Shown one piece after another: positions 43,787 to 53,975 of a stretch of DNA of 64,000 nucleotides (within the stretch, counting starts at the first letter, position 1; every line of letters starts with the position of its first letter). A program made the position numbers and the translations under genes. The notes under the pieces are model-generated. The model ran no database searches. It had not been told where the DNA came from and worked only from the letters and a program-made list of their open reading frames with translations. Source of the DNA: Pseudevernia furfuracea (taxonomy: Eukaryota; Ascomycota; Lecanoromycetes; Lecanorales; Parmeliaceae); NCBI GenBank assembly GCA_022315425.1, contig JAIUPT010000034.1:186001-250000 (forward strand), given 5' to 3'.

Positions 43787-45460
43787 TCAGCAAACATGGC
43801 CTATCAGAATGATCACGTAAACAGGTCTCAATGTCGATGAGCTTCGCAAGCACTCACAAACAGTAGCCTGCGGATGCCTAGGTGGTAAAAGAGGAAAGGC
43901 TGATATGTCTGCTTTTCGCAGATCCGACACCCCAAACACTCTCCCACTCGAGTCCGCCACGGCCAAGGTATCATTTGATTGGCCCATCTTACCTAGAAGG
44001 AGGGCCGCGGGCTCCGGTCAGCGCATAGCTAACCTTCAATTTACTTCGAGAACGGAATGGGATTGCCTCACAGGTCGCAGAAGCATGGTGAATAGGCACA
44101 GTTGCCTCTTCGAGATAGTTCAATATCTCCTCATCACTCTGCACCGCCAACCCAGGTAAAGCTTCTGATATCGCAATCCCGCTCCCCTCAGCGATTTTCC
44201 TCGCGCGTCTGAAAGCTTGGACACCGACTTCCCGATCCGTTATCGATGTCAGCCAGTTGGGACTGATGAGCGGTCTATCCTTTGTGTCAGCTGAGACGAT
44301 AGTGACGTTGCCGCGGGACAGAGGAGCGACGAGGGCAACGCCGAAAGGTTGCGTATTGGCCGGGGGTTGGCATAGGTCGCCTGCAAATGCGACGTATTCA
44401 ATTTCGGGCCAATCGGCTGGGAAATGGGAGAGGTCTGAGAGAGCGGTGGCTGAGAGATTCAGTCGAGATGAGGCGGGGAGCTTTTCCCATCCTATGGATT
44501 TTAAGCCGAAGATTTGAAGTCTCCTACTCGGGTATAGCTTACCTACTTCGTTGTAGCCAGGGTCTGACAAGGGTCCGGTTTGATACTCTTGAACGGCATG
44601 GGCGGCATACGTTGCATTGCTTAATGATGAGGTTGTCGTTACGCTAAGGTTGTAAACAAGAGAGAAGAGGGGTTGGTCCCGTAGACCTTGACCACGCCTG
44701 GGAGATCGGAAAGTATGTGGATATTCTTCTCTAACGTTTCCTTCGGACCGATGCCTGAGACGATGAGTATTTGGGGTGAGTGGGACTAGCACCGTTGAAT
44801 GAGCAAAGCCGCATCGGAAAATGAGAGGTGCTAAGGGCTCAATGACTGCTCCTGCTGAAAGGATGACCTCTTTGCTCGCATTAAGCACATACGTTCTACT
44901 ACCCGTAGAGGGAAATGATCCCGTCGTAACGTTGACCCCTGTGGCGGTCTTGTTGGTACCGAAAATGATATTCCTTGCAAGTGTATGTCGGTACATTTGT
45001 AGCGTAGGTTTCGTCAAAGTCTCCTGTAAAAAGGAAGTTTCGGATGTACTTCTGGCTTCAGCCTGCGGGTCAATAGTTGCTGTGCAATACGCGTATCCGG
45101 TCAGGTTGCTACTGTTGATCCCTGGGAAATTCGCGAGCCCAACTGCTTTCAAGCCTTTAATAAAGCCAGAAGACAGGAATTAGTAGTACTTGCTGTACGA
45201 GACGTGGATGGCGCCACCTGATAGGCTGAATGCGAAGCTCGAAGGCTAGATGCTGAACGGCGGACTCGACTCGATACATTCAACTTCCTTCCCCCAGGAA
45301 TACGAAACCAGATCTGGTGATATGTCGCCAACGCCAGATCCGACTATTGCTGCTGGAATCCAGCAGCAGCTATTACAATCATGAACTTCCATTACCGAGG
45401 ATCCTGCCGGGATGGCAAAGTCGTGTAGCCTACCGGATATCCATGGCAATGACATCTGTC
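43787..45460 (-). pseudogene. GMC oxidoreductase pseudogene
   Basis: Blocks typical of GMC (glucose-methanol-choline) flavin oxidoreductases appear in order on the minus strand: GAIHVSYSKYY, FIKGLKAVGLANFPG, TSETSFLQETL, KTATGVNV, SPQILIVSGIGP, GLRDQPLFSLVYN and the C-terminal DTLAVADSSGRVFGVSDLR with LPPRHPQATV. Lesions include a TAG at 45246-45248, a TAA at 45180-45182 within the YY-FLS segment and a one-base loss near 44690 between LPGV and GQGLRDQ. The N-terminal FAD-binding GxGxxG is not intact. Two introns can still be traced, one ending before SPQIL and one joining RSR to KMGQSND. It once encoded an FAD enzyme, probably secreted, and is now dead. Confidence 0.8.
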
Positions 45461-47846
45461 ACCTTCAGAAGGCTTGGACCGCCATGCTTTCGAAATTGTC
45501 CGGGCTGAATTGTCCATGCTGACTCTTGCTTTCGACGGCCCTTGTACAAGATCGCAAAGAAAGCGCTGAGGCGGCGAGAGCTATTACCGGTATCTGATCC
45601 TCAGAAATTGGCGGTTATGGGCTGGAATGTAACCGAGGGGTAATGGACAGGAATTGAAAACCATGGATGTAGCGTGGTCTGATACGCAGAGATAGGGGTG
45701 GTGGTGATGGCATGGGGCAAGGCTTCACGTCAATGAACGGCGGGATCATCCACCAAGGTAAAAAAGTATTGTCTTATGCCAGTAATCGCAGATGCTGGAC
45801 CTTCCAAGGAATGGAGACTTACCTAAATATAGTCTTAAAACATACGCATCAAATGTCACAATCTGACCTCCATCGCTATAAGCTACATGTACCACCCCCC
45901 ACACCTCAAACAGCTGAATATGTAGCCACCAAAGTCCGTTTAGCGTATGCGATTTTAGGATGCGCTGGTGTCACGTTCAGATTTTTCCAAGAGTATCTCC
46001 CGGATCAACATGATAGTCCCACCTTGCTCCGAAGAACACTTCCACGTAGTCGAGCACACCATCAACCTTCGATGAGCAAGTCTGATGAAAACGCGATGCA
46101 CCAAAATATACACTATTCCAGCAGTCGGATCCGGGTTCTGCATGGATCCTTCGCTCCCTGCAGATCTGCCTTGAAATAAATACGAGGAACTTCACATGTA
46201 TCGAAGAGTATTCATTTCTCAAGCTCTTTTCATGCAACATGATTTCTCTCCCCAAGGTTGCCTCCCAAAAAAGGCAACTTTGCATCAAATATGATTTGCA
46301 TGAAGGAATATGCCTCACACGCTTGACTATCTTTAACGGTATGATTCTGACCCTGTAGAAAATCGTAATGCGATCGTAATTATTCTACATCTGGATGTGG
46401 AAACGAATTCGATCTGATGCTCCAGAAAGGAATGCTCCGTGATCTCCACGAGGCGCTTAGAGGTGCTTCCCTAAAGGCTAAGGGCCTGCCTTGGGCAGTG
46501 GCAAGCTTTTTCAGTCGCAGTGTTTTATTATCCGGGTTCCAATATCGAGATTCACTCATTAAGCGCGAAGAGAATTTGTAGAAGGGTTCCCAACTTCCAA
46601 TGTCCCGGCTTTTCGCATACGCGTATTCGTTCCCACCCAAGTCCCTGGGAGCTATAAGCTGCGATCTGCCGCCAATCATTCAGTGTGATGCATTCTTCAG
46701 GGTTCCAACGCTATTATTTTTTTTGTTGCAGTAGTGAATAGTGATGAAAGTTGAAAGGGTTTTGAGAATTGAGGGTGGATGACCTTCCGAATTGATACTA
46801 GCTCAGCTGTAACCGCCGAAGCTAAAGAAAGGTGCAAAGCCAGCGGGTAGAAGTTGCAGCAAAGTTGCAGCTTCGCAGATGTGATTCGTGTTTGGAAAGA
46901 CTTTTCAATTCGCTCGCTTTTCCCCGCCATCATGCAAGCCTGGTCACAATGCATGCATATAACGAATCAGCGCTCTCTTGCTGCAAAGCTATTGAGGAGA
47001 GCCACGGAAGTATCGGTTCCGCCTCCGCGTCCGCTTCCTTGATTCGACATCACCCTCAGCACCAAAAGTTGAGCAATGGCAGCAAGATCGACCAGACTAC
47101 CACCATGCACATCCCATCTCGCCCAATAACATCCTTGCAAGTGTCTCCACTGCAAGCCCCTTCTTTCCAGGTGGTCGAGAGTAACGTGCTGGCCTTAGGA
47201 CCGTTGAGATCGTGCGCTGGCTCCCAATCGGAAAAGCTCCGCATAGTCTATTCTCCCTCCCCCACCGCAAAAATGCACATCACATCCTTCCAAGCGCCAA
47301 TAGAAATGGTACCGTGCAATGAGGCACATTACAGCGCTTTGCTTTCTGCGAACCCTCTCGGACTCGGACCCCTCTTCCTTCATGCAAGGCACATATACCC
47401 ACGTCTCTCCCAAAGATAGATTCCTCATTCCTGTCGACTTGAAGCTCCGACAATCTACAGCCGTCTTTCGCACCACTATCGTTATCGCAAATTGCATCGA
47501 GGAGCTGGTATCCTTCCCCACTTAGATCTTGTTCAAATTCTTTGGTCCATCAGCATAGCGTGGTGTTACACAGCGATTCACGACTTTGATCAAGAAGATA
47601 CCCCATGATAGAAGGAAATTGTGCTACTACAAGGCAAGCGGTGCGCAGAGTATATACCCCTGCGCCATACCAACGAGCATTTGCCCACACTCGAAACACA
47701 CCACTCTACCCTTCTCCAGTACCACTTGCGCATTCAGCCTTCCTCGACACCCAGTACAGACTTGAATGGTAGCACTTCGAAGATTGCGGACAGACCGCCC
47801 AAGTCTTACCCTCCTCTGAAGCCGGAACGCCTTGATATCAGCTACC
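45461..47846. other. Intergenic spacer, 2.4 kb
   Basis: Frames of 60-195 codons exist on both strands, but none has a recognisable motif, signal peptide or clear introns. The right end is the promoter of the ferric reductase gene. Confidence 0.45.
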
Positions 47847-50144
47847 ATGCCTTCCCTACGAACCTTCATCCCGCAGGGCACACCTACAATGCCTCTCCAA
47901 GGCCTGGCGAAACGGATCAATATCAAAATAACGAGCAGCAGCCCACCAGAGCTAATCGCAGCGAGCCAAGAAGATCCGTGGTCGAAGTCGGGGAAATATG
48001 CACTCGGTTGGGTGTACTTCTCTATCATACTCCTCGTCGTCACATGTGCGATACATTGGTACCATTACTGGACGGACAAGATCCGGAGGGCAACACATAA
48101 AGAGGAGGTCATAGCAAAGACGTCGAAAACGTCGTCCCCGGATACAGACTATGAGATGGCCAATTTGCCTACCAATTGCTCATCAAGGAAGTTCTTCCCC
48201 GGGAACGGTGAGCTGCCGCAACAAGAGCCCGAAGAAGAGCTGCCGGACTTCTCATTTGGACCCTTCAACAATGCGCTTGCGCTTGTTCGATTCATTTTCT
48301 ACCGACCAATCCCAGTCATACGGTACAGAAAACGAGAGTTTCAATTCCCTGGTCCAGGCGCAGCGTTCATCGTATTGGCAGCTCTGGTCTTCGTGACACT
48401 CTACTGCTTCGTACCGCAACCGCTGTACTATGCTAGTATTGGCTTTGGATCTCCACCATTGGCTATCCGTGCTGGAATGCTCGCAGTCGCGATGATGCCA
48501 TGGATAATTGCTCTCAGTACGAAAGCCAACTTTATAACTTTGATCACTGGGATTGGTCATGAGCGGTTGAATGTTCTACATAGGTGGGCAGCATACATTT
48601 GCCTCTTTCTGAGCTTGGTACACACCATACCATTCTACATAACCCCAATTTGGGATGAGGGAGGCCTCAGTACCTTCAAGAGCTATTTCAACGGATCTAT
48701 CTATCCCTATAGCACCGGAATTGCGGCTCTAGTGCCTTTGATCGTGCTTTGCCTACATTCGCTACCGATCTTGCGGCACAAGATGTACGAGCTTTTTGTG
48801 GCTCTGCACGTTCCGATATCGATTGTCTACCTTGGAATGCTCTTCTGGCATTGCCACAACTACCTAACGTCGTGGAACTACCTATGGGCAACTACCGCCA
48901 TCTGGCTCGCGTCATATTGCGTTCGGCTGTTCTACCTCAACTGGACGAAACCTTGGCGACAGTCGTCGTTGTTCATTGGCGATTCCGCGGCAGTGACAAT
49001 ACTTCCAGAAAATGCGGTGAAAGTGACCATTCCGACACAGGTCAAGTGGACTCCCGGCCAGTACGTCTATCTCCGAATGCCTGGTATCTCAATCTTCGAG
49101 AACCACCCTTTCACCATAGCCTCGCTGTGCAGCAACGACTTCAGGTCAGATTTTGGCGAGGGGCAATACCGAGACATGACCCTAGTGTTCCGTCCATTCG
49201 GTGGCTTCACCAGGAAGGTGCTTCAGTCAGCAGTTGACAAAGGGCCTGAACATGTCTATCAGGCTTTCATCGACGGACCTTACGGTGGTATGCGGAGAGA
49301 CTTGGCTTCTTTCGACACCGTGATCCTGTTCGCGGGTGGCAGTGGTATCACAGCAATCGTCTCCCAACTCCTTGACCTTATCAAGAAGATGCGCGACGGC
49401 AAAGCCGTGACCAAACGAGTCCATCTGGTCTGGGCACTCAAGCGTCCCGAAACAATGGAATGGTTCAAAGAGGAGATCCGCATCTGCCGGGAGTTCGCCC
49501 CACCAGAGACTGTCCACTGCCAATTTTACATCACAGCCGCCAAGCGCCTACTGCCCGGCCAGCAGCAGATCCCACCTTCGCCCTCACGGCCCCTTCATGA
49601 CCTCCTCCACAAACAAATCGACAGCACCTTTCAAGGCATCGCCTCGAAGCGCAACAGTGCTCTGATCCAAGACGCCGCAGCCGGCGACCCTGAGAAGATG
49701 AGAGAGCTCCGCGATGAGAATGAAGATGCCATCTCCGCCCTCCCGCACCCGACTTTCCTGCCTCCGCCCAAGAAGGCCCACACTCGCAGCAAACCCTCCC
49801 TCACCATACCGACCCAAAACTTGGCACCCGCACAAGACAAGAAAAACTTCGACTTCGGCTTCCCCTCCACACCTACTATGCTGCAAAAAAACCTCATGCG
49901 CTTCGCCTTCATGCCGGCTTTGAACCCCAAGAAGTCATCTTGGAGCACTGAGTACGGACGTCCGGATATCCCTTATATGCTCAAAGGATTTGAGAAGGAA
50001 TTCGGCAAGAGGACATGCGTCTTTGTATGTGGGCCACCGAGCATGAGAGTAGATGTGCAGAGGGTAGTGGCGGGTATGCAGAGGGGCGTTTGGAGCAGTG
50101 ATAGAGAGGAGGTGTTTTTGCATACGGAGAATTACGCTATCTGA
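47847..50144 (+). CDS. Ferric-chelate reductase-like transmembrane flavocytochrome
   Basis: A single-exon gene of 765 aa starting MPSLRTFIPQG. A first membrane segment (residues about 40-60) is followed by a polar loop and then the ferric-reductase membrane domain. Heme ligands are likely the His pairs in HRWAAYICLFLSLVH and HVPISIVYLGMLFWH. The cytosolic part has the FAD motif HPFTIASL, the NADPH-binding glycine loop GGSGITAIV and the distal CGPPSM. It moves electrons from NADPH through FAD and two hemes across the plasma membrane to reduce extracellular Fe(III) or Cu(II). An unusual low-complexity insertion of about 90 residues (PPSPSRPLHDLL to APAQDKKNF) lies between the NADPH loop and CGPP. 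No siderophore or permease genes flank it. Confidence 0.9.
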   Translation: MPSLRTFIPQGTPTMPLQGLAKRINIKITSSSPPELIAASQEDPWSKSGKYALGWVYFSIILLVVTCAIHWYHYWTDKIRRATHKEEVIAKTSKTSSPDTDYEMANLPTNCSSRKFFPGNGELPQQEPEEELPDFSFGPFNNALALVRFIFYRPIPVIRYRKREFQFPGPGAAFIVLAALVFVTLYCFVPQPLYYASIGFGSPPLAIRAGMLAVAMMPWIIALSTKANFITLITGIGHERLNVLHRWAAYICLFLSLVHTIPFYITPIWDEGGLSTFKSYFNGSIYPYSTGIAALVPLIVLCLHSLPILRHKMYELFVALHVPISIVYLGMLFWHCHNYLTSWNYLWATTAIWLASYCVRLFYLNWTKPWRQSSLFIGDSAAVTILPENAVKVTIPTQVKWTPGQYVYLRMPGISIFENHPFTIASLCSNDFRSDFGEGQYRDMTLVFRPFGGFTRKVLQSAVDKGPEHVYQAFIDGPYGGMRRDLASFDTVILFAGGSGITAIVSQLLDLIKKMRDGKAVTKRVHLVWALKRPETMEWFKEEIRICREFAPPETVHCQFYITAAKRLLPGQQQIPPSPSRPLHDLLHKQIDSTFQGIASKRNSALIQDAAAGDPEKMRELRDENEDAISALPHPTFLPPPKKAHTRSKPSLTIPTQNLAPAQDKKNFDFGFPSTPTMLQKNLMRFAFMPALNPKKSSWSTEYGRPDIPYMLKGFEKEFGKRTCVFVCGPPSMRVDVQRVVAGMQRGVWSSDREEVFLHTENYAI

Positions 50145-50521
50145 TGCGCGCTCCTAAACGAATGGGACGGTTCGGCTGATGGGTTTAGCGTGGAGTGCCT
50201 GTTTGGAGCATATCTGGGAGGTTTTTTGACACAATGACGGTTCATACCCCAAGATGGTTCATAGGCCGTCTGCTTGCTGTGTCAAGCTGCTGTCTTTCTC
50301 TGTCATCTATTTACGAGCATGATCATATAGGGCATATAGGTCCACTAATCACTACTCTCGTGAATACCTCAAGGCTCCTTGCCACCATACTGTGCTATGC
50401 TATGCTATGCTATACTCGTCTGACAACCATTGCGCTCTGTTGAGCAGGTAGCCAGAGGAGGCAGAAGCCAGATCCGGGTGCTTGACAATATAAATCCAAA
50501 TAAACAATTCTTTCTCAGCGA

Positions 50522-50540
50522 GCCCGTCTAGCTCAGAGGG
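50522..50540 (+). tRNA. 5' tRNA fragment
   Basis: GCCCGTCTAGCTCAGAGGG matches the acceptor and D-arm (A-box) start of a tRNA. No anticodon arm or B-box follows, so it is a fragment, not a gene. Confidence 0.35.
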
Positions 50541-50657
50541 AAAATCACTTTCACTTTCACCTAGACTTTCGCTAACATTATCAACTAGTCAGACAATCTA
50601 CCATCCCATCCCATCGGCCGGGAATCAGGATTTTGGACCCTCGATGATCTCAGCTTC

Positions 50658-50659
<2 letters not shown>

Positions 50660-50688
<29 letters not shown>
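50660..50688. repeat. (CT)n microsatellite
   Basis: About 14 CT units in intergenic DNA. Confidence 0.9.
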
Positions 50689-50693
<5 letters not shown>

Positions 50694-50964
50694 CATACAC
50701 CTCCGGGTGTGAGTGTGTACCCCACTGGGCGGTCAATCCCCCAGCTGGTGAAAAACTTCAAAATACTTTATCGTCCGCGACTGTTCTCTTTGGAGACGGT
50801 CACTCAGGGTCAAAAACTTGTGAGTATTTACCCTCCTTCCTTGAGAGCCTCTTGATAGATTCCTTCCACCTTTTTGCTTTTTACACACTTCCCACCCACA
50901 CACCACTTAGGAGATCCAGCAAAGCAGGAAAAGGTCCGAGAGACCGATTTTAAGAAGTGTATGC

Positions 50965-51735
50965 ATGCATGCATCACTGGCAGACTTACATTTCAGATGC
51001 CGAAAACATACAATCTCAGCCCCACCAAACGCAAGCATCGTTCATACCTTGGCTATCTGGGTTCAGGGGGAAATCTACCGAGAGGCTCTCTGCGAATCTG
51101 TCTACTCACTAAACGCCCCGCTCGACACGCCACACCAGTGTACACGACCAGCTGGGACGCACCTGCCTGGCATCTTCTCCTCTCGTCGTCACACCTCTGT
51201 TGAATATCCAGGCTGGCCTATCTATGGCCTACTATGCATTCTCACACGAGGTCAGTGTTTTCTCAGGTGCTGGGACTCGAGAAAGAGAGAGCCTCATGGT
51301 AGATTGCTTTCCTCTTGCGGCGGGGGAGTGGAGGTGCAAGCTGCCTCGACGCCATCAACCTATGAGAACATACGCCTTTCTAAATGGGAGCACTCAGACC
51401 CAACGAGCACGTGTACTGGGCCGGTTGCAGTTGTGGAACCCCTCGCCTGCGCTAGCTTCTCGCGTCGTCGTCACATCTCCTCCTCCGATCCGCGGAAACC
51501 ATCGAAAGTGATTGCCCCTGTCCTTTGGACTCCGCTTGCCTGGCTTCTTCGATCTACCGCCAAGTCGTTTCGGAGCTTCTCTTGCCTCGCTTCCACCAGT
51601 GTGCCGATCAAACAACCCTGGCGCCCCAGCTCTCCAGCCTTGTATAAGAGCCTCTCAGCGGATTTCTCGCTCCGATTTGGCCGTGAGGGACAAGGGCCAG
51701 TAGGGCCGAGGCTGCAAACGGGTAGCGAGTGCTAG
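50965..51735 (+). CDS. Doubtful 256-codon ORF
   Basis: An open frame with 9 or more Cys and many Ser/Arg. No signal peptide, domain or repeat is recognised. Frames of this length can arise by chance in GC-rich fungal spacers; the composition does not favour a real protein. Confidence 0.18.
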   Translation: MHASLADLHFRCRKHTISAPPNASIVHTLAIWVQGEIYREALCESVYSLNAPLDTPHQCTRPAGTHLPGIFSSRRHTSVEYPGWPIYGLLCILTRGQCFLRCWDSRKREPHGRLLSSCGGGVEVQAASTPSTYENIRLSKWEHSDPTSTCTGPVAVVEPLACASFSRRRHISSSDPRKPSKVIAPVLWTPLAWLLRSTAKSFRSFSCLASTSVPIKQPWRPSSPALYKSLSADFSLRFGREGQGPVGPRLQTGSEC

Positions 51736-53390
51736 ATGGATATTTCTCGCACATACCTTCTCCGGCGTCCCGGCACGCTCACCCCCCATGGCGCGAGTCT
51801 TCAGGCCGTAAGCAGTGCCAGCGTTCACGGTATTTCAAAGAGGGAAATCGAGGAGTCTGCTGCATATAGAATGGGGCAAACTACCATCGATGAACATTCG
51901 CATCGCCGTGGCTATTGAGCGCTCCAGGTTCTGTCCGTTTGGATCTGGTCTCCTACAGATGCCCAAAACTTCCCGTCCAGCCCTCCCAGCCTACACCATT
52001 CGATTGCGAGTCCTTGGTGTGAAATCGTCAAATGTAGGATATGACCCATGTTTGAATTGCTCGTAATAGGGTTTTGGATCCTAGACACGCCCTCATGCAG
52101 GCGGGCAGTCCATGAATGTGAATTTGACAGCGGAACGATTGCGAAGGGTTGGCTTTAAGGGCTGAGGAATTCTTTGATGGGTTTCTTAGCTTTCCGCTTC
52201 CTATGACGAGGGCGAAGTATTTTGGAAACTAGGTGATGTAGGGATAAAGCATGGGGTGGGCGGATTGGTAATATGATGTTCATAAGCAGAGGACAAAAGG
52301 AAAAAGAAAGGGTCACATTCACTTTCGTGTCTTCTATTAGAATAGGGGCCAAAATATCAACAAGCCAATCTCGCTCTGTGGATTCCCAATCACAAGAAAT
52401 CCATCGAGCGGTGTTCATTCACAATTCACCAAAACCCTCGCTAACTTCGAGCAGACATTGACCGAGGTCATACCTTCCATCTCGTCACCAACTTCCTCGT
52501 CCTCTCCTCCGGGAGCTGTATCGACATTACCACCGCGGGAATCTCGGGGGATATAAATTCTCGTCATCAAATCGAGACATGTTATGTCCGGTTGACTCAT
52601 CCAAAATTAAAAAACAATCCCCGCTCCGCTCATCTCGGCAACAAACCACGAATTGGACCCATCCTAGTTTGGAGCTTTCAAGTTCGCCTAACGTCTACGG
52701 ACAGAACATTCATCTGTAAGTGCTTTCGCTCCCTTCGTCCCTACCCATGAGCACCGCTGGATAGATTTCTTTCCCTGTTTTTCCCCTGCCTAGTCCAAGC
52801 TAATGCGGTGAAAAGGCGCAAGTGCCTCTTCTTTGCCAGCATAGGTCGAGACATCGAAAAAGTTAGGACGATGCTTCGCGCACTGAGTTCAGAATCTTAC
52901 ACTCCTTCCCCGACAGCAATGCGCCAACGGCACGTCACCTGAAACAAAAAGGGTCCCCCATGCAAACTCATGATCAGACGCTGGAGCGAATATGCCAAGC
53001 AGCACGCAAGCAAGAAGGAACGTGGGAGTTGCCCCACTGGTTTCACCCTGATAGAAGCGCGCCAAAAGCTACCAATAGGCCATGGATGTGCCGGACCAGA
53101 AGATGGCACGACGGAGACTTTTCACACGCGGGAATTAATCGCTTGGGTACCGACAGCGCGAGGAGAATTATCGTGGAATACGATACGTCCGATCGGAAGA
53201 TCTCAGACACCGGAAGCCTGCAGATCAACATGTAGTCACGGCCGCTTCTTGCGCCACGAGTCTGATGCGTTCGTACTGCCAGATCTGAGAAGGGAGTATG
53301 CGTCAGCTGTGATCGTTTCAAATCATGGCTTCGTCTTCAATTCTTCCTTAGGGGAGGAGTTCGCTCTTTAAATTAATCACTACATCGGCA

Positions 53391-53975
53391 ATGCTTGTGC
53401 GCGATCTCCACCTTCTGCTTCTCGCCCCCTTCGCGTCGGCCATCGGCGTTCCGGAATGCATTCGCCCGGCACCGCCTCCCACCTCCCTCCCCACGATCGC
53501 CGACTGCGACAAACTGCTCCAACTCATCGCAGTCGTCGCCCGCTTGCAACGCAACGTGCCCCTTACCTGGAGCCGGCACCCGCCTGGAACCGCAGGTCAG
53601 AAACTGCCCGCATATTTCTCCTATACCACTGGTAATGAGTGCGAGTTCGTTGTTGACGTCAAGGATGGAAGGGAGGCAGGGCATGAGGAGGATGTGTTCC
53701 CGACGGGGGACGTGGTGTTTGTAGGGAGATATATTGTGGAAACTTGCTTGGTGGGTGAGGCAGGGCGGGAGGATACGGTTGGGTCAGACGTTGTGGGACC
53801 GAGGCAAGTTGTGCAGCTTAGGCTGAGGAAGAAAGGGGTGGAGGGGGTGGCAGGCGGATCTCTCGACCTGTTGGATGGGACGTTGCTTGGTCAGAATGGG
53901 ACGGAAGGAGCGGTTTTGATGAGGACACTAGACAAAGTGGAGAACGTGAGCGGGATAGCTTTGAACTCTGTATGA
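53391..53975 (+). CDS. Small secreted protein of a fungal effector-like family
   Basis: A single-exon gene of 194 aa. MLVRDLHLLLLAPFASAIG is a likely signal peptide. The mature part has CIRPAPPPTSLPTIADCDKLL, then NVPLTWSRHP, KLPAYFSYTTGNECEFVVDV and a later ETC. This pattern (C...P...DC...P.TW...C.f.vdv) occurs in many secreted ascomycete proteins of unknown function. Four mature Cys could form two disulfides. There are NGT and NVS sequons near the C-terminus. No introns. It may act outside the cell; effector activity is only a possibility. Confidence 0.7.
   Translation: MLVRDLHLLLLAPFASAIGVPECIRPAPPPTSLPTIADCDKLLQLIAVVARLQRNVPLTWSRHPPGTAGQKLPAYFSYTTGNECEFVVDVKDGREAGHEEDVFPTGDVVFVGRYIVETCLVGEAGREDTVGSDVVGPRQVVQLRLRKKGVEGVAGGSLDLLDGTLLGQNGTEGAVLMRTLDKVENVSGIALNSV

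Larger units (their letters stand above)
50145..53390. other. Long spacer with a tRNA fragment, microsatellite and unproven ORFs
   Basis: This holds a tRNA-like 5' piece at 50522-50540, a (CT)n run at 50660-50688 and a 256-codon frame at 50965-51735 without any recognised motif. A possible two-exon minus-strand gene lies near 52155-52600 (a charged start ending VGDEMEG, a late RHRKRKAKKPIKEFLSP). None is strong enough to call. Confidence 0.4.

Noticed and set aside
45712..46179. 155-codon plus-strand frame
   Set aside because: No motif, no signal peptide and no codon-bias support.
46832..47419. 195-codon plus-strand frame before the ferric reductase
   Set aside because: Composition looks random; more likely promoter or 5' UTR.
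52155..52620. Two-exon minus-strand gene
   Set aside because: Two frames compete in the first exon and the intron is weak; kept only as a note in the spacer entry.
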